Assembly: GCF_900115115.1 (NCBI RefSeq)
Contig: NZ_FOVI01000006.1
Location: 1-64,000, forward strand
Length of the DNA: 64,000 nucleotides
Direction: 5' to 3'
Source: Paenimyroides ummariense
GTDB lineage: Bacteria; Bacteroidota; Bacteroidia; Flavobacteriales; Flavobacteriaceae
The translations under genes were made by a program, and so were the position numbers. This document shows positions 17,562 through 26,241 of the stretch, one piece after another (within the stretch, counting starts at the first letter, position 1; the number at the start of each line of letters is the position of its first letter). The notes beneath the pieces are model-generated. The model saw only the letters and a list, made by a program, of their open reading frames with translations, did no database searches and was not told the DNA's origin.

Positions 17562-17993
17562 ATGAAAATTGCAATAGGAAACGATCACGCAGGTCCGGAA
17601 TATAAAAAAGCATTGGTGCAAATGCTTCAGGACAAAGGAATTGAAGTGGTAAATTACGGAACTGATACGTTTGATTCTGTTGATTATCCGGATTTCGGGC
17701 ACAAAGTAGCTCAAGATGTAGAAGACAATAATGTTGATTTTGGAATTGTAATCTGCGGTTCGGGTAACGGAATTGCCATGAGTGCAAACAAACATCAGGG
17801 TGTTCGTTGTGCTTTGTGTTGGACAAAGGAAATTGCCGTTTTGGCACGCCAGCATAACAACGCAAATGTAATTTCTATTCCTGCGCGTTTTACTGCTATT
17901 CCGCAAGTTTTAGAAATGGTCGATGCTTTTTTAACTACCGAATTTGAAGGCGGACGTCATGAAACCCGTGTTAATAAAATTGCTTGTAGTTAA
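17562..17993 (+). CDS. rpiB: Ribose-5-phosphate isomerase B
   Basis: This 143-residue enzyme interconverts ribose 5-phosphate and ribulose 5-phosphate in the non-oxidative pentose phosphate pathway. It has the N-terminal NDHAG loop (His9), the DYPDF motif (41-45) and the catalytic loop GIVICGSGNGIAMSANK with Cys65 as the proton-transfer residue. The phosphate-binding RC segment (GVRCALC) is also present. Length is normal. The stop codon overlaps the next ATG by one base (TAATG). Confidence 0.95.
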   Translation: MKIAIGNDHAGPEYKKALVQMLQDKGIEVVNYGTDTFDSVDYPDFGHKVAQDVEDNNVDFGIVICGSGNGIAMSANKHQGVRCALCWTKEIAVLARQHNNANVISIPARFTAIPQVLEMVDAFLTTEFEGGRHETRVNKIACS

Positions 17994-18646
17994 TGAAAAA
18001 TTGTATTGTATTAATTTTCTTGTTTTGTTCTTTTTCAGGTTTCTGTCAGAAATTTTCTGAAAGTGAAAGATCATATCTTTCTAAATTAGAAAAAATATTA
18101 AAAGTTGATACAATACCATTTTTAGATAAGGAAATCCGTGTTTACAAAAAACATGAGATTTCTACAGGTTTAGAATTGTTCAGAATTTATTTTGATGAGC
18201 AGAAGAAAGATTATAAAGCTGATTTTTATTATACGTTTGCTAAAAAATCTTCAAATGATTCACATGAAATTATAATCAAACATTTCGAATTAAAATCATT
18301 CTACAATACAGAATATATTGCTTTGCAGCTGTTGACTTCAAATATTAAATATTTGCCAAGTGACGAAGCAATTCGTTATAAAATGAAGCCCAAGCCTAAA
18401 ATTACTTTGGATATTGGTGGTTATTTTTCATATCCAAATACATATGGAATGACTGTTGTAGATGGTGTTGGATACTACGTGCAAGTAAAAGAGGGTAAAG
18501 ATTTTAATGAAATACATTATAGTAATCCAGAAAGATATTTAGAACATTATCCTAATATTGATGAATATATATCGATTAATGAATTTCTGGATATAATTAA
18601 AAAAAATTTTAATATTTTCGAAGATTATAAAAAACTCCATCCTTAA
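17993..18646 (+). CDS. Secreted protein of unknown function coupled to rpiB
   Basis: This 217-residue protein has a short signal peptide (MKNCIVLIFLFCSFSGFCQ, about 19 residues). The mature protein is rich in Lys, Tyr and Glu with no recognised motif. It overlaps rpiB by one base, so its expression should follow rpiB, although a secreted protein beside a cytoplasmic isomerase suggests a chance operon. It converges with DUF1294 2 bases beyond its stop codon. I do not recognise the family. Confidence 0.55.
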   Translation: MKNCIVLIFLFCSFSGFCQKFSESERSYLSKLEKILKVDTIPFLDKEIRVYKKHEISTGLELFRIYFDEQKKDYKADFYYTFAKKSSNDSHEIIIKHFELKSFYNTEYIALQLLTSNIKYLPSDEAIRYKMKPKPKITLDIGGYFSYPNTYGMTVVDGVGYYVQVKEGKDFNEIHYSNPERYLEHYPNIDEYISINEFLDIIKKNFNIFEDYKKLHP

Positions 18647-18648
18647 AA

Positions 18649-18924
18649 TCAAATAAAAAACTTCTTCTTATAAAAAGCAAAAAAGAATAAAATCTGTAAA
18701 ATTAAAATACCGTAAAACCACAGTTTAAAAGACATTTTGTTGATTTTGTGTCGATACTTCTGCATACCAATATAAGCACCTAAAGTGCCGCCAAAAGCAG
18801 CAATGGTTAACAGATTTTTTTCAGAAATACGCTGTTTGCCTTTAATTGCCCGCTGTTTATCTAAATGGTACAAGCTAAAGGCAATGTAATTAACAATAAT
18901 TAAGTATACAAATACAAATTTCAT
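18649..18924 (-). CDS. DUF1294 small membrane protein
   Basis: This 91-residue protein has about three hydrophobic segments. The DUF1294 signature is present: DKQRAIKGKQRISE, then GGTLGAYIGMQKYRHK and a following F-rich helix. Start ATG 18924 (MKFVFVYLIIV) is chosen because a longer frame would read through the divergent promoter, and 91 residues is the family length. Function is unknown; some homologues carry an N-terminal cold-shock domain, absent here. Confidence 0.85.
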   Translation of the reverse strand: MKFVFVYLIIVNYIAFSLYHLDKQRAIKGKQRISEKNLLTIAAFGGTLGAYIGMQKYRHKINKMSFKLWFYGILILQILFFFAFYKKKFFI

Positions 18925-18940
18925 ACGGTAGTAATTGGTG

Positions 18941-18957
18941 CAAAGGTAGTATTTTTG
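18941..18957. promoter_or_regulatory. Overlapping divergent -7 elements
   Basis: On the minus strand TACCTTTG (18948 to 18941) precedes DUF1294; on the plus strand TATTTTTG (18950-18957) precedes tex. The two elements lie one base apart, so each promoter's polymerase footprint must cover the other. Confidence 0.6.
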
Positions 18958-18975
18958 CAGTTCAAAATTAATGCA

Positions 18976-21108
18976 ATGAACACTATTCAATATATAAAGG
19001 AAAAAGTTGCCGTTTCCGATAAATCCATACAAAACACTTTAGAATTATTAGCCCAAGATTGTACCATTCCGTTTATTGCGCGGTATAGAAAAGACGCTAC
19101 TGGGAATTTAGATGAAGTTCAAATTGAACAAATTGCAAAACTTTCTAATCAATTTGAAACATTAGTTAAAAGGAAAGAATCTGTTTTGGCATCGATTGAT
19201 GAACAAGGATTACTGACCGATTTCTTGAAAGATAAAATTCAGAATTCTTTTGATTTGGTCGAAATTGAAGATTTGTATCTTCCCTTTAAAAAGAAAAGAA
19301 AAACCAAAGCCGATACTGCTCGCGAAGCCGGATTAGAACCCTTGGCAAAAATGATCATGTCGCAAAATGTTGATGATCTGGAATACACTGCCGAAAGATA
19401 TTTAAACAGTAAAGTTTTTTCGGGTGAAGATGCTTTACAAGGTGCACGCGACATTATTGCCGAATGGATCAACGAAAATATTTTTGTTAGAAAAGCACTT
19501 CGACGCAAGTTTCAGCGCAATGCAGAAATTACCACGAAAGTTGTAAAAACAAAAAAAGACGAAGATGCTGCAAAGAAATTCGAACAGTATTTTGATTGGA
19601 ACGAACCGTTGTTTAAAGCACCAGCTCATCGATTGCTGGCAATGTTACGTGCCAACAACGAAGGTTTTGTAAAGTTAGATGTAAGCATTGATAAAGCCGA
19701 AGCTATTACATTTATAGAAGATGCTGTAATTAAAAATAAAAATCACGAAACAGCTGCCGAAATTTCTAAAGCAGTTGCAGATTCGTACAAACGATTATTA
19801 GAACCAGCGTTGTCTAACGAGGTTTTGCAGGAATATAAACTAAAAGCCGATTTACAGTCGATCGGTGTTTTCTCAGAGAATTTATCGCAGTTGTTATTGT
19901 CGGCTCCATTGGGCGAGAAACGCGTTATGGGAATAGATCCCGGATTTAAAACGGGTTGTAAAGTGGTTTGTATCGATGAAAACGGAAATCTGTTGTATAA
20001 CGAAACCATTTTTCCACACGCACCCCAAAAAGATATTGCCATGGCTACCAAAAAAGTACGTTCTATGGCAAATTCTTATAAAATTGATGCCATTGCCATT
20101 GGGAACGGTACGGCAAGTCGTGAAACCGAATTTTTCATAAAAAAAGTAGCGTTTGATAAACCTTTGCAGGTTTTTGTGGTAAGCGAAGCAGGCGCATCGG
20201 TTTATTCGGCGTCGAAAATTGCACGTGATGAATTTCCTACATACGATGTTACCGTTCGTGGTGCCGTTTCAATTGGTAGAAGATTACAAGATCCGTTGGC
20301 AGAATTGGTTAAGATCGATCCAAAGTCAATTGGTGTTGGGCAGTATCAGCACGATGTGGATCAAACCTTATTGAAAGAAGAATTAGATCAGGTGGTCATT
20401 CGCAGCGTAAATAAAATCGGCATCAACTTAAACACGGCAAGCAAATCGCTGTTGAGTTATGTTTCGGGAATTGGCGAAAAATTGGCAGAGAAAATTGTGG
20501 ATTATCGAGCAGAAAACGGAGCTTTCACGAATAGAAAAGAGTTGAAAAACGTACCACGTTTGGGCGAAAAAGCGTATCAACAGGCAGCAGCTTTCGTTAG
20601 AATTGTAAATGGTGATTTTGTTTTGGATAATTCTGCGGTGCATCCGGAAGCTTATGTTTTGGTCGAAAAAATGGCAAAAGATTTAAAAATCAGTACCAAT
20701 GAATTAATTGGAAATAAATCAGCGATCGAAAAAATAGATCCTTCAAAATACATTTCAGAACAATTTGGAATTCATTACATAACCGATTTGTTGAAAGAGT
20801 TGGAAAAACCGGGATTAGATCCGCGTAAAAAAGCAAAAGTGTTGGAATTTGATGCGGCATTAAAATCAATCAACGATGTTGAGATTGGCAAAGTTTACAA
20901 CGGCATCATTAACAACATTACTAATTTTGGTTGTTTTGTTGATATCGGTATTAAAGAAAGTGGCTTGGTGCATATATCGCAGTTAAAAGCGGGTTTTGTG
21001 GCAGATGTGAACGAAGTGGTTAAACTGCACGAACATGTTCAGGTAAAAGTGTTAGAGGTAGATCAACAGAAAAAGCGTTTACAGCTTACAATGATTTTAA
21101 ACAATTAG
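18976..21108 (+). CDS. tex: Tex family RNA-binding transcription accessory protein
   Basis: This 710-residue protein matches Tex/YhgF end to end: an N-terminal HTH-like region (IPFIARYRKDATGNLDE), a YqgF/RNase H-like domain (about residues 310-430, VMGIDPGFKTGCKVV), helix-hairpin-helix repeats (about 480-550, LLSYVSGIGEKLAEKIVDYR) and a C-terminal S1 domain (about 635-705, NNITNFGCFVDIGIKESGLVHIS). Tex binds nucleic acid and affects transcription in other bacteria. Start ATG 18976 (MNTIQYIKEK) is chosen because the -7 element ends at 18957. Confidence 0.9.
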   Translation: MNTIQYIKEKVAVSDKSIQNTLELLAQDCTIPFIARYRKDATGNLDEVQIEQIAKLSNQFETLVKRKESVLASIDEQGLLTDFLKDKIQNSFDLVEIEDLYLPFKKKRKTKADTAREAGLEPLAKMIMSQNVDDLEYTAERYLNSKVFSGEDALQGARDIIAEWINENIFVRKALRRKFQRNAEITTKVVKTKKDEDAAKKFEQYFDWNEPLFKAPAHRLLAMLRANNEGFVKLDVSIDKAEAITFIEDAVIKNKNHETAAEISKAVADSYKRLLEPALSNEVLQEYKLKADLQSIGVFSENLSQLLLSAPLGEKRVMGIDPGFKTGCKVVCIDENGNLLYNETIFPHAPQKDIAMATKKVRSMANSYKIDAIAIGNGTASRETEFFIKKVAFDKPLQVFVVSEAGASVYSASKIARDEFPTYDVTVRGAVSIGRRLQDPLAELVKIDPKSIGVGQYQHDVDQTLLKEELDQVVIRSVNKIGINLNTASKSLLSYVSGIGEKLAEKIVDYRAENGAFTNRKELKNVPRLGEKAYQQAAAFVRIVNGDFVLDNSAVHPEAYVLVEKMAKDLKISTNELIGNKSAIEKIDPSKYISEQFGIHYITDLLKELEKPGLDPRKKAKVLEFDAALKSINDVEIGKVYNGIINNITNFGCFVDIGIKESGLVHISQLKAGFVADVNEVVKLHEHVQVKVLEVDQQKKRLQLTMILNN

Positions 21109-21494
21109 CAATTACACACTAAAATAGTGGAAATAATACTCAATTCGGGTACGTTTTCACAATGTAAATTGAGTAATTCGCATTGTAGATTTTATTTTAA
21201 AAAATGAATTATCGCTCAAACCGTTGATTTACGTGGGTTTTTGCATGATCTACTAAAAATAAAATATACTTTCTGTTTTTTGGTCTTGCATTTGCTTTAT
21301 GTATTATGAAAAAGAAAAGTATTAAAAAAAGAAATTGTTATGAAAAAGACCAATCATTTAAATTTTAAATGAGAGGAGTTTAAAAAAAAGTAGTGTTTTT
21401 ATTATGTTTTATAAGGGATACCCGCTTGAGACTTTTCAAGCGGGTATTTAATTTTTATGTTGTTTTCAACAATAAGAAATTAATTGGAAATAAA
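21109..21494. other. Gene-poor interval with hairpins and two tiny reading frames
   Basis: The 385 bases between tex and the tatA terminator hold no normal gene. Two overlapping stems lie just after tex: ACTCAATT/AATTGAGT (21138-21145, 21167-21174) and ACAATG/CATTGT (21159-21164, 21181-21186); they cannot form together. Two tiny rightward frames follow: 21306-21368 (20 residues, MKKKSIKKRNCYEKDQ...) and 21340-21372 (10 residues, MKKTNHLNFK). A strong terminator at 21418-21447 then ends something rightward. A small RNA or small-peptide transcript is possible. Confidence 0.4.
21418..21447 (+). terminator. Strong intrinsic terminator
   Basis: A 12-bp perfect stem (ATACCCGCTTGA at 21418-21429, TCAAGCGGGTAT at 21436-21447) with a 6-base loop is followed by TTAATTTTTATG. 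It lies 310 bases after tex, too far to be an obvious tex terminator, so it may end a separate short transcript. Confidence 0.8.
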
Positions 21495-21517
21495 AAAAGA
21501 TGCCAAAAGCATCTTTT
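21495..21517 (-). terminator. Terminator of the tatA pair
   Basis: A 9-bp stem (AAAAGATGC at 21495-21503, GCATCTTTT at 21509-21517) is followed by a T-run when read on the minus strand, 6 bases after the last tatA stop codon. Confidence 0.8.
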
Positions 21518-21522
21518 ACGTT

Positions 21523-21714
21523 TTATTCAGATTTAGAATCTGTATTGTTTTTATTCGGATTTGAAGTTGCTCCACTGTTATCCTTCGTAGCATCTTTAAA
21601 TTCTTTAATACCAGAACCTAATCCTTTCATTAATTCCGGAATTTTTTTTCCTCCAAATAATAATAGTACAACAACTACTATTAAAATTATCTCGGTAGCA
21701 CCAAATCTTCCCAT
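21523..21714 (-). CDS. tatA: TatA/E-type twin-arginine translocase subunit (second copy)
   Basis: This 63-residue protein has one N-terminal membrane helix ([16 protein letters not shown]), the FGGKKIPEL hinge and an amphipathic helix ([14 protein letters not shown]), followed by a charged tail. These are the hallmarks of TatA/TatE, the pore-forming subunit for folded protein export. It is the downstream member of a tandem pair that shares the block [10 protein letters not shown][KR]GLGSGIKEF. No tatC is nearby in this window. Confidence 0.9.
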   Translation of the reverse strand: MGRFGATEIILIVVVVLLLFGGKKIPELMKGLGSGIKEFKDATKDNSGATSNPNKNNTDSKSE

Positions 21715-21727
21715 TTTATTATTTTAT

Positions 21728-21913
21728 TTATTTTTTAGATTGATTGTTGTTTACTTGATCTTGTGTAGCATCTTTAAACTCTTTAATACCAGAGCCTAAT
21801 CCGCGCATTAATTCAGGAATTTTTTTACCTCCAAACATCAACAAAACTACGGCAACAATTAATACAATTTGCCATCCACCTATCATTCCTAAAAAAACTG
21901 CTAAAGAATTCAT
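21728..21913 (-). CDS. tatA: TatA/E-type twin-arginine translocase subunit (first copy)
   Basis: This 61-residue paralogue of the adjacent gene has a slightly longer N terminus ([20 protein letters not shown]), the same [24 protein letters not shown] core, and a short Gln/Asn tail. It is the promoter-proximal gene, 13 bases before the second copy, with a -7 element 27 bases upstream. Tandem tatA copies may supply two pore variants or simply dosage; the sequence cannot tell. Confidence 0.9.
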   Translation of the reverse strand: MNSLAVFLGMIGGWQIVLIVAVVLLMFGGKKIPELMRGLGSGIKEFKDATQDQVNNNQSKK

Positions 21914-21939
21914 TATATTTAATTATAATTAATACTAAG

Positions 21940-21947
21940 CAAAGATA
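21940..21947 (-). promoter_or_regulatory. -7 promoter element (TATCTTTG) for the tatA pair
   Basis: A TAnnTTTG match on the minus strand, 26 bases upstream of the first tatA start. Confidence 0.55.
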
Positions 21948-22090
21948 TAACATTTTAAAGCTAACTTATTTTTTTATTTTGTAATTTTTAACAATAGAAC
22001 GTGTTAATAGTAAAATAATTAAAGTTTTTAACGCTTTGTTATTTTATTAAAGTTAGATGTTCGATTTTTGTACTATATAAAACCAAACGT

Positions 22091-23581
22091 ATGTCTTTAA
22101 AGTCGTTTTTTGCAAAAATATTCGCCAATGTTGTTGTAATGCAGCAGCAAAAATGGATGATTAAACCCGTTGTAACGCAGGAAAATTTGTTTCATTCGTT
22201 AATTCAGCAGGCAAAGCAAACGCAGTTTGGTAAAGATCATTTGTTTTTGGCAATAAAATCGCATGCCGATTTTGTAAAATATGTTCCTGTGCGTGATTAT
22301 GAAGCTTTAAAACCTTATGTAGATAAAGTGGTTGCCGGCGAAAAAGATATTTTATGGAAAGGCAAACCATTGTATTTTGCAAAAACGTCGGGCACTACAT
22401 CGGGCGCAAAATATATTCCTATTACAAAAGAATCCATGCCTTATCATGTAGAAGGCGCGCGCAATGCCATTTTGTTTTACATCCAAGAAACGGGCAATGC
22501 TGATTTTGTTGATGGTAAAATGATCTTTTTACAAGGAAGTCCCGAAATGACCGAAAAAAACGGAGTAAAAGTCGGCAGATTATCAGGTATCGCAGCGCAT
22601 TACGTTCCTAAATATCTGCAAAAAAACCGTTTGCCAAGTTGGGAAACGAATTGTATCGATGATTGGGAAACAAAAGTTGATGCCATTGTACAAGAAACAA
22701 AAGATGAAAATATGTCGGTTATCTCCGGAATTCCTTCTTGGGTGCAAATGTATTTTGATCGATTAATTCAGGTTTCCGGACAAAAAGTGGGTGATCTGTT
22801 TAAAAACTTTAATCTGTTTATTTATGGCGGAGTGAATTACGAACCTTATCGCAAAAAGTTTGAGCAGCTAATTGGCAGAAAAGTAGATAGTATCGAACTG
22901 TATCCGGCTTCCGAAGGTTTTTTCGCCTATCAGGATTCTCAAAAAGCAAAAGGAATGTTGCTACTTTTAAACGCCGGAATTTTTTACGAGTTTGTTAAAG
23001 CCGATGAATTTTATAACGAAAATCCAAAACGATACACAATAGGCGAAGTAGCTTTAAACGTTAATTATGTAATAATCATTAGTACCAATGCAGGTTTATG
23101 GGCGTACAATATTGGCGATACGGTCATGTTTACAAGTTTAAAACCGTATAGAATTATTGTAACAGGGCGTATTAAACATTATATTTCGGCTTTTGGCGAA
23201 CACGTTATTGGTAAAGAAGTAGAGCAGGCAATGCAACAAGCTTTGAATGAAACCGATGCCATGGTTACTGAATTTACGGTGGCACCACAAATTAATCCCG
23301 AAAGCGGACTGCCTTATCACGAATGGTTGGTTGAATTTGAAAAAGATCCGACTAATTTGGAAGATTTCGCTTTGAAAATAGATGCTGCGTTAAGAAATCA
23401 AAATGTTTATTACGATGATTTAATTGTTGGCAATGTTTTGCGTACTTTAGTAATTACCAAAGTTCCTGTTGGTGGTTTTAACGAATACATGAAATCACAA
23501 GGAAAATTGGGCGGGCAAAATAAATTACCGCGTTTGGCGAACGACCGTAAAATTGCCGATTTTATTCATGAACTAAAATAG
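22091..23581 (+). CDS. GH3-family acyl-adenylating enzyme-like protein
   Basis: This 496-residue protein belongs to the GH3 auxin-responsive-promoter family of the ANL adenylating superfamily. The ATP-binding motif YFAKTSGTTSGAKYIPIT (about residues 96-113), the YPASEGFFA motif (about 272-280) and the C-terminal hinge GRIKHYISAFGEHV (about 359-372) are all present. Plant GH3 enzymes join amino acids to acyl hormones; bacterial members are common in Bacteroidota with unknown substrates. It starts the pair with the following secreted protein, 3 bases apart. Confidence 0.85.
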   Translation: MSLKSFFAKIFANVVVMQQQKWMIKPVVTQENLFHSLIQQAKQTQFGKDHLFLAIKSHADFVKYVPVRDYEALKPYVDKVVAGEKDILWKGKPLYFAKTSGTTSGAKYIPITKESMPYHVEGARNAILFYIQETGNADFVDGKMIFLQGSPEMTEKNGVKVGRLSGIAAHYVPKYLQKNRLPSWETNCIDDWETKVDAIVQETKDENMSVISGIPSWVQMYFDRLIQVSGQKVGDLFKNFNLFIYGGVNYEPYRKKFEQLIGRKVDSIELYPASEGFFAYQDSQKAKGMLLLLNAGIFYEFVKADEFYNENPKRYTIGEVALNVNYVIIISTNAGLWAYNIGDTVMFTSLKPYRIIVTGRIKHYISAFGEHVIGKEVEQAMQQALNETDAMVTEFTVAPQINPESGLPYHEWLVEFEKDPTNLEDFALKIDAALRNQNVYYDDLIVGNVLRTLVITKVPVGGFNEYMKSQGKLGGQNKLPRLANDRKIADFIHELK

Positions 23582-23584
23582 CGT

Positions 23585-24454
23585 ATGAAAAAGTTGCTGT
23601 TTCTTTTATTAATAACTCCAATATGTGTATTTGCACAGATTAGCGGAAAGGTGGTGAATACCGAAAACAAACCTTTACCGCTCACTAATATTTGGGTTTT
23701 AGACGGAAGCGACGGCGCAACAACCGATTCTTTAGGCATGTTTTACATACCGTCTGCACTGGCTACAGATACTTTGGTTTTCAACGCATCGGGACATAAA
23801 ATCTTTAAAGAAGAAGCATCAAAAACCACAAATGTTACATTAGAATCTTACGAAATTCCGCAGCCTGCTTTGTTGGTTCTGCCCGAAAAATCGTTCCATC
23901 ATACCATTGGCGATGCGCATTTCGAAAACATGTATTTTGCTCCGGGAAATGTTCCGTATATGTACGGAAAGTTTTTTGAGAACGATGCCGAAATAAAATC
24001 GGTTCAATATATCGATAAAGTAATTGTTTATACTAAAAGTGCCGTTGCTGCAGCTACCATTAAAATTCGGTTTTTACGAATGAACGAATACGGTTGCCCA
24101 AGCGATGATTTACTGATTGATCCTATAATTACGACAGTAAAACGCGGAACCAAGAAAAATTTAATCAATGTTTTAAAGTATAATATTAAAATACCTAAAA
24201 ACGGAATTTTCGTTGCGGTTGAATGGTTAATGACCGAAAATAATCAGTTTCGTCCGGCAAATTTTGTGAAAGGAGATCAGTTGTTTGAAGATTTCCGTTA
24301 TCAGCCCGATGTTATGAATAATAAAGTAGAAAAAACCTCATCTTTCAGATATATGTACGGGGAATGGTTTCCAAACGATCAGTTTCAACCAAGAAATCCA
24401 AATGCACCAAGAGAAATAGTAGATCCGGCAATCGGATTGATTTTATCAAATTAA
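23585..24454 (+). CDS. Secreted protein with carboxypeptidase regulatory-like domain
   Basis: This 289-residue protein has a signal peptide (MKKLLFLLLITPICVFAQ). Residues 19 to about 90 form a CarboxypepD_reg-like beta-sandwich (ISGKVVNTENKPLPLTNIWV) as at the N terminus of TonB-dependent receptors. The remaining 190 residues form a beta-rich region (FLRMNEYGCPSDDLL, GIFVAVEWLM) found in flavobacterial envelope proteins. No TonB box or barrel follows, so it is not a receptor. It is probably periplasmic or outer-membrane-associated and co-transcribed with the GH3 gene. Confidence 0.65.
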   Translation: MKKLLFLLLITPICVFAQISGKVVNTENKPLPLTNIWVLDGSDGATTDSLGMFYIPSALATDTLVFNASGHKIFKEEASKTTNVTLESYEIPQPALLVLPEKSFHHTIGDAHFENMYFAPGNVPYMYGKFFENDAEIKSVQYIDKVIVYTKSAVAAATIKIRFLRMNEYGCPSDDLLIDPIITTVKRGTKKNLINVLKYNIKIPKNGIFVAVEWLMTENNQFRPANFVKGDQLFEDFRYQPDVMNNKVEKTSSFRYMYGEWFPNDQFQPRNPNAPREIVDPAIGLILSN

Positions 24455-24474
24455 AAATCAAGATATAATTTACA

Positions 24475-24532
24475 ACATAGTTACATAGAAAAAATCATTT
24501 TAAAGCATAAAAAACTATGTGTCTATTGTGGT
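24475..24532. repeat. Dispersed intergenic repeat, copy 1
   Basis: The segment holds two ACATAG words at the left (24475 and 24483) and CTATGTGTCTATTGTGGT at 24515-24532 on the right, partly self-complementary. A diverged relative is at 62178-62244, ending CTATGCGTTCTTTGTGGT. I know similar wording as an intergenic repeat in flavobacterial genomes. Confidence 0.4.
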
Positions 24533-24554
24533 AATGATTAAGTAAAGTAAGAAA

Positions 24555-26240
24555 ATGACAGAAATAAAATACATAACAAGAACACGGGCACAAGAATCAT
24601 CGGCAGCGGTAGAACGTTTGTACATTACCATGCGCCATTTGTTTAACCGCGGTTTTTACAAACCAATGGGTGTTTCGGGCGAAACTTTGCGCGAAGCTTT
24701 ATTGCTTTTACGCCCTGAAATTTATGGATCGATCGCCGATGAAAAAGTAGAATTAAGCGGTTTGCTTTATGTAATTGAACGCTTGCCGATTGGTATTGAA
24801 GAATGCCGATACATCAATTTAACATCAGACGAAGGTTATTCGCAATCTCACTTTAAACCGATTGTTCCGCCAAAACGCCGACGCAATTGTTACCGTATCG
24901 ATTATGAGCAGATGAACATCGAAATCACACGCGGACGATCTGATATTTACGATGTTTTAACGCATTTAACCTTTATGTTTGTGGAATCGCACAAAATTAA
25001 AGACCGCATTTTAATTGACGATGACGACAATGTTTCGCGCGATTGGTTAAAGTTGGAACATGCCGTTTTAACACAAGAACCTTTGTCGCTGACCGAACGC
25101 GAAATTGCAATATCGCACACCACCATTATTTTAGGCAGAAGCTTCGCCGAAATTAACGATATTTACAGCGCATTTGCTACCGAAGAAAATCCCGATCGTT
25201 TTTTACACGTAATTTACTGGCTTGGAAAAATTGCTTTAGAAGAAGTTTTGGAAAACAACAAAAGAACCATTACTTTTAGTCCGATTTTGCGCGAGCGTTT
25301 GGGACATCATATTTACGGCGAAATTTGGGCAACCAAAATAAAAACTGAATTACAGCGTTTACAGCTATTAAACCGTCCGTTGCACATTATCAGTGCGAAC
25401 ATGCACAGTGTAATGAATTCGATTTTTGCTGCGGATGTTTTAAAATCGAAATTAAGAGGGAAAGATAAAACCGAAATTTTTGAAGAATTAAGCAAAACCG
25501 GAAACAGCGATTTGCGTGCATTAGTTGCCGAACGCGCTACAAATGAAGGAATGCTTTTTTTGCCGGATACATCGGGAACAAATATAGACGTGCAGATTTT
25601 TGATACTGCTAAAATAAAGTTCGAAAACACCGCGTTTAGTAAATACGCAGTTCCAGAAAACACAGCAGATAAACCGGTACTTATTGTAATGGACTATGCT
25701 TTTGGCGAACAAGCTTATGAAACGATCGATGAATTGTTGAAACCTTTTAATAGAGATTTTCATTTAAATGTTGAATCGGTTTCAATAATGGGAAAAGCAG
25801 GAATTTTGGTAGGCGAAAAAGGCGATATCATGATTCCAACAGCGCATATTAATGAAGGAACAGGCGACAATTATCCGTTTGAAAACGAATTAAACGTAGA
25901 AATGTTTGAAGGGAATGATATTCCTGTTTTTGGCGGATCAATGATTACCGTTTTAGGAACATCGTTACAAAACAAAGATTTATTAAAGTTCTTTCATGAT
26001 TCAACCTGGCGTGTAATTGGGTTAGAAATGGAAGGCGCACATTATCAAAAAGCCATACAATCGGCATCAAAAATACGAAAAAGCATCAACCCAAATATAA
26101 AAGTAAGGTATGCTTATTACGCATCAGATAATCCGTTGGAAACAGGAAGTACACTGGCTTCGGGCGGTTTAGGAGCATCGGGCGTAAAACCAACATACCT
26201 AATAACCATAAAGATACTAGAACAAATTTTTAACTGTTAA
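24555..26240 (+). CDS. DUF6909 family protein with nucleoside-phosphorylase-like C-terminal half
   Basis: This 561-residue protein is of a type widespread in Bacteroidota, which I recall as DUF6909. The first 370 residues are mostly helical with no known motif. The C-terminal part has sequence like the nucleoside phosphorylase/AMP nucleosidase fold: a first strand PVLIVMDYAFG (about 374-384), SIMGKAGILVG (about 409-419), a substrate-type loop IPTAHINEGTGDNY (about 424-437), and GLEMEGAHYQKAI (about 488-500), which resembles the ribose-contacting E-M-E motif. A nucleosidase-like activity is inferred, not proven. It lies 2 bases before the Wzz-like gene, so it leads or joins the polysaccharide operon. 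Confidence 0.6.
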   Translation: MTEIKYITRTRAQESSAAVERLYITMRHLFNRGFYKPMGVSGETLREALLLLRPEIYGSIADEKVELSGLLYVIERLPIGIEECRYINLTSDEGYSQSHFKPIVPPKRRRNCYRIDYEQMNIEITRGRSDIYDVLTHLTFMFVESHKIKDRILIDDDDNVSRDWLKLEHAVLTQEPLSLTEREIAISHTTIILGRSFAEINDIYSAFATEENPDRFLHVIYWLGKIALEEVLENNKRTITFSPILRERLGHHIYGEIWATKIKTELQRLQLLNRPLHIISANMHSVMNSIFAADVLKSKLRGKDKTEIFEELSKTGNSDLRALVAERATNEGMLFLPDTSGTNIDVQIFDTAKIKFENTAFSKYAVPENTADKPVLIVMDYAFGEQAYETIDELLKPFNRDFHLNVESVSIMGKAGILVGEKGDIMIPTAHINEGTGDNYPFENELNVEMFEGNDIPVFGGSMITVLGTSLQNKDLLKFFHDSTWRVIGLEMEGAHYQKAIQSASKIRKSINPNIKVRYAYYASDNPLETGSTLASGGLGASGVKPTYLITIKILEQIFNC

Positions 26241-26241
26241 T

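Noticed and set aside
21340..21390. Lanthipeptide or other natural-product precursor reading through the TGA
   Set aside because: The MKKTNHLNFK frame stops after ten codons, has no core peptide after it and no maturation enzymes nearby.
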